From: an uncultured Synergistia bacterium | Lineage (GTDB): Bacteria; Eremiobacterota; SpSt-956; JAKJGF01 | Assembly (NCBI GenBank): GCA_937888925.1 | Contig: CALARM010000720.1 | Location: forward strand, 1-7,561 | Direction of reading: 5' to 3' | Length of the DNA: 7,561 nt | In this document: positions 1 through 4,537 of the stretch, piece after piece | Numbering within the stretch: position 1 is the stretch's first letter | Layout of the letters: every line of letters begins with the position of its first letter | Position numbers and translations under genes: made by a program | Notes under the pieces: model-generated | The model's input: only the letters and a program-made list of their open reading frames with translations | Told to the model about the DNA's origin: nothing | Database searches by the model: none

Positions 1-168
1 TTTGTCCAGGGAAGTTATAAGAAGCATTTTGCAGCCTTTGAGATGCCAGTTCTTTGTAATCTGAAGAGTAAGGAATTATTATATTACAGGGATACTCCTT
101 TCTGGGGTTCAATTTATTATAAATTCTTTAGAGATTTTATTGAAAAGGTTTTCAGATATAAAGGTTAG
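1..168 (+). CDS. C-terminal end of an unrecognised protein (partial)
   Basis: An open frame enters from the left edge and gives 55 residues before a TAG stop at 166-168. The visible part is rich in aromatic and basic residues (for example YYRDTPFWGSIYYKFF followed by RDFIEKVFRYKG). It shows no catalytic motif, membrane segment or repeat that I recognise. The basic, aromatic tail would fit a cytoplasmic enzyme or a membrane-associated protein, but that is only an impression. It lies upstream of the toxin-antitoxin operon in the same direction, 94 bases away. The antitoxin has its own predicted promoter, so the two need not be cotranscribed. That the frame is coding is inferred from its openness and sensible composition. 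The function is unknown. Confidence 0.55.
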   Translation, partial: FVQGSYKKHFAAFEMPVLCNLKSKELLYYRDTPFWGSIYYKFFRDFIEKVFRYKG

Positions 169-182
169 TTTCTACTTTATTA

Positions 183-211
183 TTGATTTTAGTTGTTATT
201 TGAGTTAAAAT
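183..211 (+). promoter_or_regulatory. Predicted promoter of the toxin-antitoxin operon
   Basis: A -35-like TTGATT (183-188) and a -10-like TAAAAT (206-211) are separated by exactly 17 bases. Each differs from the sigma-70 consensus by one or two positions. Transcription would start near 218, inside the inverted repeat at 213-238, which is where an autorepressing antitoxin would be expected to bind. The assignment comes from sequence only. Confidence 0.5.
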
Positions 212-212
212 A

Positions 213-238
213 TATGTAGCTACAAAAGTAGCTACATA
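213..238 (+). promoter_or_regulatory. Operator-like perfect inverted repeat upstream of the antitoxin
   Basis: Two 11-base arms, TATGTAGCTAC (213-223) and GTAGCTACATA (228-238), are perfect reverse complements around a central AAAA. Each arm contains the 8-base palindrome GTAGCTAC, so the site is also two palindromes spaced 12 bases apart, centre to centre. Phd/YefM antitoxins are known to bind paired short palindromes (GTGTACAC in phage P1 Phd, TGTACA-type in YefM) over their own promoter. The position just after the predicted -10 box fits autorepression by the antitoxin or the toxin-antitoxin complex. Binding by this protein is inferred. Confidence 0.72.
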
Positions 239-262
239 ATTATTTAGAAAGGATGAATATTT

Positions 263-523
263 ATGATCTTTGCTAATGTCAGGGAATTAAAGAATAAAAC
301 ATCTGAACTGTTAAGGGCTACAGATGACGGTAATGATGTAATTATAACTTATCGTGGTAAGCCTAAAGCTTTACTTACTCCTCTTGGAGAGGAAGCTATG
401 GAAGAGTATATTTTAAATCATCCGAAGATGAGGGCTTTATTTGAGGAGTCTTATGAAGAGTATAAACAGTATGGCGGTAAGAAGCTGGATGATTTTGTTA
501 AGGAAGTAGCTCAGGATGAATAG
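263..523 (+). CDS. Phd/YefM-family antitoxin (type II toxin-antitoxin)
   Basis: The 86-residue product would neutralise the toxin encoded next to it and repress the operon. The N-terminal half (about residues 3-42) has the Phd/YefM pattern: FANVRELKNKTSELL, then an acidic turn (DDGND), VIITYRGKPKALLTPL and a charged helix. In this family that part forms the DNA-binding dimer. The C-terminal half (about 45-86) is acidic and likely helical (ILNHPKMRALFEESYEEYKQY and onward), as expected of the flexible segment that wraps the toxin. The ATG at 263 is preceded by AGAAAGGA (246-253) at normal spacing. An ATG at 253 reads only a few codons before a stop. The last 8 bases overlap the toxin start, which suggests translational coupling. 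A perfect inverted repeat sits upstream. The family assignment is from motifs and context; the subfamily is not certain. Confidence 0.87.
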   Translation: MIFANVRELKNKTSELLRATDDGNDVIITYRGKPKALLTPLGEEAMEEYILNHPKMRALFEESYEEYKQYGGKKLDDFVKEVAQDE

Positions 524-800
524 TTATGATGTAATATTGACTCCAGCTTTTGAGAGAGATCTTCGTAAGTTGCCTAAAAAAATTATAGGTCAAATCCTTG
601 AAGATCTGCAGATATTAAAGAGTAATCCCTTTCCTCATGGTGATAGGATAAAGAAGATAAGGACAGCTCCTGGGAATTCTCGTTTAAGGAGCGGTGACTA
701 TCGAGTTGTTTTCAGGATTGAAGGTAATGATGTTATAGTGTTAAGGGTTTTTGATAAAAAGGATTTTGAGAAGATTTTGAGGAGTCTACATAAATTTTAA
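516..800 (+). CDS. RelE/ParE-superfamily toxin (putative mRNA interferase)
   Basis: The 94-residue product has the RelE/ParE layout. It opens with YDVILTPAFERDLRKLPKK and a helix (about 20-36, IIGQILEDLQILKSNP). A basic strand (IKKIRTAPGNSRLR) and the core SGDYRVVFRIEGNDVIVLRVFDKKDF follow. The R-x-R-SGDYR-V-V-F core is the hallmark of RelE-type toxins, which cut mRNA in the ribosomal A site and are held inactive by the cognate antitoxin. Likely functional residues are Arg56, Arg58 and Arg63. The C-terminal position that is often an Arg/Tyr pair in RelE reads DKKDF (80-84), so Lys and Phe replace the usual residues. Activity may therefore differ from canonical RelE. The start codon overlaps the antitoxin stop by 8 bases (516-523), a typical antitoxin-first operon. 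Length is normal for the family. A ParE-type gyrase inhibitor is a less likely alternative. Confidence 0.87.
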   Translation: MNSYDVILTPAFERDLRKLPKKIIGQILEDLQILKSNPFPHGDRIKKIRTAPGNSRLRSGDYRVVFRIEGNDVIVLRVFDKKDFEKILRSLHKF

Positions 801-805
801 GATTG

Positions 806-851
806 CAAAAAACATGTCCGAGAAACTCCTTCGGACTTTGTAGGACATGTT
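806..851 (-). terminator. Hairpin with T-run on the minus-strand side, after the toxin gene
   Basis: AACATGTCC (811-819) and GGACATGTT (843-851) form a perfect 9-bp stem with a 23-base loop. Read on the minus strand, the stem runs into a six-base T-run, the layout of an intrinsic terminator for leftward transcription. On the plus strand the stem is followed by CCATGG and no T-run, so it is a poor canonical terminator for the toxin mRNA, although it could protect its 3' end. A second pairing, GTCCGA (816-821) with TCGGAC (831-836), uses part of the same left arm and competes with the first. No minus-strand gene is visible that would need terminating here. Confidence 0.45.
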
Positions 852-872
852 CCATGGAAGTCGGTCATTTTA

Positions 873-913
873 GGGCTAAAATAGGCTAAATTTGGGCTAA
901 AATGCCGTAAAAT
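873..913 (+). repeat. Four degenerate 10-bp repeats of the GGGCTAAAAT type
   Basis: GGGCTAAAAT occurs at 873-882 and 894-903. Degenerate copies are AGGCTAAATT at 883-892 and GCCGTAAAAT at 904-913. Copies start 10, 11 and 10 bases apart, so they fall on the same face of the helix. This arrangement suits cooperative binding of a protein or bent DNA. Which protein, if any, binds is unknown; the recombinase encoded about 220 bases downstream is one candidate. Confidence 0.55.
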
Positions 914-917
914 GGAT

Positions 918-943
918 GTTTTTTGAGGTTTTTTGAGGTTTTT
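918..943 (+). repeat. Tandem GTTTTTTGAG repeats
   Basis: GTTTTTTGAG is present twice head to tail (918-927 and 928-937) and is followed by a partial third copy beginning GTTTTT (938-943). The 10-base period continues the phasing of the A-tract repeats just upstream, with T in place of A. It is part of the curved segment and has no coding potential. Confidence 0.55.
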
Positions 944-953
944 GGAAGGTTGA

Positions 954-990
954 TTTTTGGCAGAAGACAGACCAAAAACGGGGGTTTTTG
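954..990. repeat. Two overlapping short inverted repeats
   Basis: CAAAAAC (973-979) pairs perfectly with GTTTTTG (984-990) around GGGG. TTTTTGG (954-960) can instead pair with CCAAAAA (972-978). The two hairpins share the same A-run and exclude each other. Both are short and A/T-based, so they may simply reflect the phased tracts. I see no downstream T-run close enough for a convincing terminator, although TTTTTT occurs at 995-1000. Confidence 0.3.
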
Positions 991-1133
991 AGAATTTTTT
1001 GTCAGAATTTAAAAAAAAGCATCCAGAATTAGCTGAAATATTTTTATGGATAGGGATTTACATTTACTGTGTTTGAAATGCGTTAGAAGCGATTTTAGAA
1101 GCATTTATGAAATATCTGGTAGAGAGGTGACTT

Positions 1134-1850
1134 ATGAAAAAAGCTGATAATGAGCCGGGGCAGGGTGAGCAGCCGGAAGATATAGAGCAGGCAGGCAGGA
1201 AATATAAAAGTGCTATTGCAGAGATTAAGGCAGAGCTAAAGAAGGAGTTCGGGAAACTTCCTGAAGATTGGAGCTGGAACCGTGACAGGAAATTGCCTGC
1301 CACTCTTTCAAGGGAGGAGTGCCAGGAGCTTATGACTGCTTATAAGAAAGGGAAGCTGGCTGTCAGGAATAATCTGATAATAAGGACTCTTTATGCTACG
1401 GGGCTGAGGGCTGAGGAAATGGAGAATCTCAGGTTCTGTGATATTTTTTATGATAATAAGACTGTATTTGTAAGAGCCGGTAAGGGAGATAAGGACAGGT
1501 ATTGTGCGATTGATAAAGGAACCCTGGAGCAGCTTAAAGCATGGCAGGAAGGGAAAGGGCTGGAGGAATCTGTTTTTGGGATTACTCTGAGGCAGATCCG
1601 CAGGGTGGTAGAAGGTGCCGGGGATATGACGGGAATATCGGCGAAGTATGATGCTATGGGGCGGGTGTTCTCTACCCATAGCATGAGGCATGCTTATGCT
1701 ACTCATTGTTATGAGAATAGTATGAGGCTTCCTACTCTGCAGAGGTTCCTGGGGCATGAGTATATTTTAACTACAATGGTTTATCTTTATACTGCTCAGA
1801 GGTATGATGTGATTGAGTATGAGAGGACTCATCCGCTGGAAAGAGAGTAA
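1134..1850 (+). CDS. Short tyrosine recombinase/integrase without a normal core-binding domain
   Basis: This is a 238-residue site-specific recombinase of the phage integrase/Xer superfamily, which joins DNA through a 3'-phosphotyrosine. The catalytic domain begins near residue 53 (KLPATLSREECQELM). All six active-site residues are present: Arg92 (TGLRAEE), Lys117 (GKGDKDR), His182 and Arg185 (THSMRHAYATH), His208 (LGHEYILTT) and the nucleophile Tyr217, nine residues after His208 as in XerD. Only about 52 highly charged residues precede it (acidic DNEPGQGEQPEDIEQ, then a basic helix). The usual SAM-like core-binding domain of roughly 90-100 residues is therefore absent or severely reduced, recalling the short FimB/FimE invertases. 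The start is bounded by an in-frame TGA six bases upstream of the ATG and is served by GAGAGGTGA (1122-1130). Phased repeats lie upstream and a 20-bp inverted repeat lies 28 bases after the stop. Substrate sites are unknown. Confidence 0.88.
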   Translation: MKKADNEPGQGEQPEDIEQAGRKYKSAIAEIKAELKKEFGKLPEDWSWNRDRKLPATLSREECQELMTAYKKGKLAVRNNLIIRTLYATGLRAEEMENLRFCDIFYDNKTVFVRAGKGDKDRYCAIDKGTLEQLKAWQEGKGLEESVFGITLRQIRRVVEGAGDMTGISAKYDAMGRVFSTHSMRHAYATHCYENSMRLPTLQRFLGHEYILTTMVYLYTAQRYDVIEYERTHPLERE

Positions 1851-1878
1851 AAGTTGAAAAATTAAATTCTGTAATAGC

Positions 1879-1950
1879 GAGACCTCCCGATATTATAGAA
1901 AATTTTACCGCAATTTTTCGCTATTTTCGCCTATAATATCGGGAGGTCTC
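1879..1950. repeat. Perfect 20-bp inverted repeat between convergent genes
   Basis: The left arm GAGACCTCCCGATATTATAG (1879-1898) is the exact reverse complement of 1931-1950, leaving a 32-base loop. The structure lies between the recombinase stop (1850) and the stop of the leftward lipoprotein gene (2000), where a bidirectional terminator is expected. Neither side has a proper T-run (TAATGTTATA on the right, GCTATTACAG on the left on the minus strand), so it is not a textbook intrinsic terminator. AATAGCGA (1873-1880) can also pair with TCGCTATT (1918-1925) in the loop. A recombination site folded as a hairpin is an alternative, given the adjacent recombinase. Confidence 0.75.
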
Positions 1951-1999
1951 TAATGTTATATTACACGAATCCATTCCTATCCTTTATTTAAGATAACTT

Positions 2000-3433
2000 T
2001 TATAGGTCTTGAGGATTTATAATTTTAAAGATATTGTTTCTCCACATTATTCCCCAGATATTTATTTTAGCATCTGCATTATACGTATTGCCATTTTCTG
2101 ATGTATATGTAGCTCTAATTATTACATAAGTTTGCGGTATTGTTCCATGTGTACTATTAGAAATAGACCATGTATATTTGTATATAATATCCTTATCACA
2201 TAATCCAGTAGTAGTTGTCGTTGCATTATTAGACGATAATTCATTGGTAACTGTATATCCGCTTCCATTAGGAACAGGGTTTACTATAGTAAAGTTAATG
2301 ACTTTATTACTTATAGGAACTGGCGTTTCATTGGGATCATCAGGTAAGTCCAATAAAAGTTCTGTATTTAGAGTTGATGTTAGTGAGCCTGATTGACCAT
2401 ACGGTCTATGTGTATCTGGTTCTATTTTCGCAAAGCGAATTATATAATTGTCTCCTATAGTGCACTGACTTGTCACAATGGTATTCGGATCATCCGGGTT
2501 ATATTGGTAAGAAGCTTCTATTACATTATATGTCGATGTGCTGGTAAAGTGCACTTTACAGTCACCATTAGGGTCAGTTTCTGCCTGTGTTGCATCCAGT
2601 TGACCGCTTCCCTGTATTATTTTAAACTTGACTGTCTGACCTTCCATAGGTTCTGATGTTTTACCTGATGAATTGCCCATAGGTGTAGAAACTGGGAAAG
2701 GAGTTCCATACATAAGCTGAAGATTGGCATTTATATCATATTCATTGGAAGAACCTGTATCAGAGACGATTATAGAGCGTGCTGTCGTAGATTCAGAAGC
2801 TTCTACCTTTACAGTGGGGTTTAGTAATAACTTAATTTTATGCTCCTGATTACCAACCTTTAAAATTATAGGCTCCACATTTAGATCTGTATGTGCTACT
2901 TGTTTTTCGTGATTACGTCTTGTGGGATCATTTTCATTAAATTCACTAAAAGCTTCTGCAAGTATCTTAACGTAAATGGCAGGGGGTGGGCCGGTACTAC
3001 CCTGATTTGGGGCGCCCGGTGTAGGTTTACCGATAACTTTTACGGCTGTAACAGGAATCGTTTTTTCAATTTCCCCTTCGTGAATATTACCTGCAGCTAC
3101 TACTTTATCCCACGGAATATTTGGATTATTTGGATTATCTGTATAGTCAATTACATATATGTCTATTATTTTTGTACCAGGAGGTATCATAGATGTTGTA
3201 AGTTCTTTGCCATTTTTCGAAACTGTACTTATATTTCCGGTCTTACCTTGTTCCGGCCATTTTACCCTGACTGTAATATATGCAGTATCACCTGTATCTG
3301 TATCTGTATAATCCGGTGTAGGAGTGACCAGAGAAGCTGGCTGAGTAGTTCCGCTTCCTCCACCACAACCACAAATTATGGCTATGGTGATCAGAGTTAT
3401 TATTAATAGTGTTAATAAAAGTTTAACTTGCAT
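2000..3433 (-). CDS. Lipoprotein with bacterial Ig-like (Big_1-like) repeats
   Basis: The 477-residue protein has a type II signal peptide: MQVK, a hydrophobic stretch to about residue 22, and the lipobox ICGC with the lipidated cysteine at 23, followed by GGGSG and a Thr/Pro-rich spacer with DTDTD repeats. Residues 50-210 form a beta-rich region (ITVRVKWPEQGKT, later IPPGTKIIDIYVIDY and AIYVKILAEAF) that I cannot name. Residues about 264-325 match the invasin-type Ig-like pattern: EGQTVKFKIIQGSGQLDATQ, then AETDPNGDCKVHFTSTS and IEASYQY. A degenerate second copy lies at about 373-460 (NKVINFTIVNP ... TTTTTGLCDKD ... VIIRATYTSENG). Such domains usually act as spacers or adhesive modules on the surface. 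ATG at 3433 is preceded by a GGGGA-type ribosome site 15 bases after the upstream gene, so it is probably the last gene of the operon. The ligand is unknown. Confidence 0.78.
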   Translation of the reverse strand: MQVKLLLTLLIITLITIAIICGCGGGSGTTQPASLVTPTPDYTDTDTGDTAYITVRVKWPEQGKTGNISTVSKNGKELTTSMIPPGTKIIDIYVIDYTDNPNNPNIPWDKVVAAGNIHEGEIEKTIPVTAVKVIGKPTPGAPNQGSTGPPPAIYVKILAEAFSEFNENDPTRRNHEKQVAHTDLNVEPIILKVGNQEHKIKLLLNPTVKVEASESTTARSIIVSDTGSSNEYDINANLQLMYGTPFPVSTPMGNSSGKTSEPMEGQTVKFKIIQGSGQLDATQAETDPNGDCKVHFTSTSTYNVIEASYQYNPDDPNTIVTSQCTIGDNYIIRFAKIEPDTHRPYGQSGSLTSTLNTELLLDLPDDPNETPVPISNKVINFTIVNPVPNGSGYTVTNELSSNNATTTTTGLCDKDIIYKYTWSISNSTHGTIPQTYVIIRATYTSENGNTYNADAKINIWGIMWRNNIFKIINPQDL

Positions 3434-3448
3434 TACGAGTCCCCTTTC

Positions 3449-4507
3449 TTATTGTTTTGGTGAAAATTTCTTGATCTTACCGTTGCCCGAGTCAACATAA
3501 ATATTTCCTTTAGAATCTATTTTCATATCAGTATATGTACTGGTATACTTATCTCCGTTACCTTTAGAATCCAATCCCGTTATAAAAATCCCACTGGAGT
3601 CAAATTTCTGGATATGATAGATACCTTTTTTACCTATACCCAATACATATATATTATTATCAGAGTCTATTTCTAAACCGCAAAAATGAAATTTATCTTT
3701 ATCCTTAGAGAGCCATTTCGTTATCAAATTACCAGAAGAATCGAATTTAGAAACATATCCATTCTCATTATTGCCAGACCACTTTAATAAAATATAAATA
3801 TATCCTTCAGAATTTACTGCCACATCACCTATCATGGCATTGTTTGGGAAATTAGATCTTTTATACCACTTCTGTTCAAATGGATATAAAATAGATTGTA
3901 GCTTCCAGTTAGCATCATACTTTTCTATATGTCTCCATGAGGCTAAATAAAAATTCCCATTTTTATTCCTTGTAATATACCTGACAAAATCTCCGACAAA
4001 AGAATCTTTTTCTGGCTTTATGGCAGTTATAAATTTTCCATTGAGATCAAATTGCTCAATATGACCACTATAATCAATCGGGTAACCTCCCTCTAGATAG
4101 CCGTATGCTGCACCATAAACAATATAAATATTTTCTTTATTGGCAAGAATGTCAGTAAGTTTTTCATCGTTAGGTGGATGCTTTCTCTCTGAAAACCAGC
4201 AGTTTTTTTTCCTCTTTTTTATTTCAGGAACCCAGCCAGTTATATATTTTCCCTGAGAATTATATTTTTCAATATTCATACGATAATCTATCGTATCATA
4301 TGTCATATAAAAATTCCCTTCAGAATCTACTGTAAATGGTTCACCTATATTATGCTTAAGATCATATTCTCCTGAACAGATATAGTCTCTTATTTGGGAA
4401 GTAGTAGTATGTTTTACTGTAGGAGTTGCTATAGGCTGCTCTTTTACACAACCTGTAAAGATAAAAAACAATATAAAATATGATATTATTAAATATTTAT
4501 TTACCAT
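3449..4507 (-). CDS. Lipoprotein with six NHL-like beta-propeller repeats
   Basis: The 352-residue protein is anchored by a type II signal peptide: MVNKYLIISYFILFFIF, then the lipobox FTGC with the cysteine at 20. The rest is six repeats of about 35-50 residues of the NHL/SMP-30-like kind, each a 'D-S-x-G-N-I-Y' strand followed by 'I-x-K-F-D-S-S-G-x-F-I-T'. They start near residues 57, 117, 171, 226, 275 and 325, for example VNSEGYIYIL with YVSKFDSSGNLITKW, and IDSDNNIYVLG with IQKFDSSGIFITGL. Such repeats build a beta-propeller and usually bind proteins, nucleic acids or carbohydrates; no catalytic residues stand out. I place the start at the ATG (4507), not the TTG at 4513, because AAGGTGA (4514-4520) directly abuts the TTG but is correctly spaced for the ATG. 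It lies 30 bases after the caspase-like gene and 15 before the Ig-like one. Confidence 0.8.
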   Translation of the reverse strand: MVNKYLIISYFILFFIFTGCVKEQPIATPTVKHTTTSQIRDYICSGEYDLKHNIGEPFTVDSEGNFYMTYDTIDYRMNIEKYNSQGKYITGWVPEIKKRKKNCWFSERKHPPNDEKLTDILANKENIYIVYGAAYGYLEGGYPIDYSGHIEQFDLNGKFITAIKPEKDSFVGDFVRYITRNKNGNFYLASWRHIEKYDANWKLQSILYPFEQKWYKRSNFPNNAMIGDVAVNSEGYIYILLKWSGNNENGYVSKFDSSGNLITKWLSKDKDKFHFCGLEIDSDNNIYVLGIGKKGIYHIQKFDSSGIFITGLDSKGNGDKYTSTYTDMKIDSKGNIYVDSGNGKIKKFSPKQ

Positions 4508-4513
4508 TTTCAA

Positions 4514-4520
4514 TCACCTT
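4514..4520 (-). promoter_or_regulatory. Ribosome binding site that decides the start of the propeller gene
   Basis: Read on the minus strand, AAGGTGA is followed by TTGAAA and then ATG. The longer reading would begin at that TTG with no spacer at all. The ATG at 4507 has a six-base spacer, which is normal. The shorter protein also keeps a complete signal peptide. Confidence 0.65.
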
Positions 4521-4537
4521 ACAAATGAATTCTATTA

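Larger units (their letters stand above)
873..1018. other. Phased A/T-tracts: predicted intrinsically curved DNA
   Basis: This is most of the gene-free interval 801-1133. Runs of A or T recur with centres near 879.5, 890.5, 900.5, 910.5, 921.5, 931.5, 941, 956, 976, 987, 997, 1008 and 1014. Most steps are 10-11 bp, with breaks around 950-970. A-tracts in phase with the helix are known to curve DNA strongly. The segment lies between the toxin gene and the recombinase gene, where curvature could help assemble a recombination complex or act as an upstream promoter element. The tract positions are seen directly; the role is inferred. Confidence 0.6.

Noticed and set aside
801..1133. A complete insertion sequence or transposon around the recombinase
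   Set aside because: I found no matching terminal inverted repeats or target-site duplication that would define the ends. The hairpins on the two sides have unrelated arm sequences.
1046..1147. 33-codon plus-strand frame just before the recombinase, overlapping its start
   Set aside because: There is no ribosome site before its ATG and no recognisable motif. It does not supply a core-binding domain, so I do not read it as the missing N-terminus.
1308..1757. Minus-strand open frame of 149 residues opposite the recombinase
   Set aside because: It lies wholly inside the recombinase gene, whose catalytic motifs are intact. The translation is low in recognisable pattern.
2891..3406. Plus-strand open frame of 171 residues opposite the Ig-like lipoprotein
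   Set aside because: It is antisense to a gene with a clear signal peptide and domains. The Cys- and aromatic-rich composition is typical of a shadow frame.
4508..4513. TTG start giving two extra residues to the propeller lipoprotein
   Set aside because: The ribosome site directly abuts the TTG with no spacer, while the ATG six bases on is correctly spaced.
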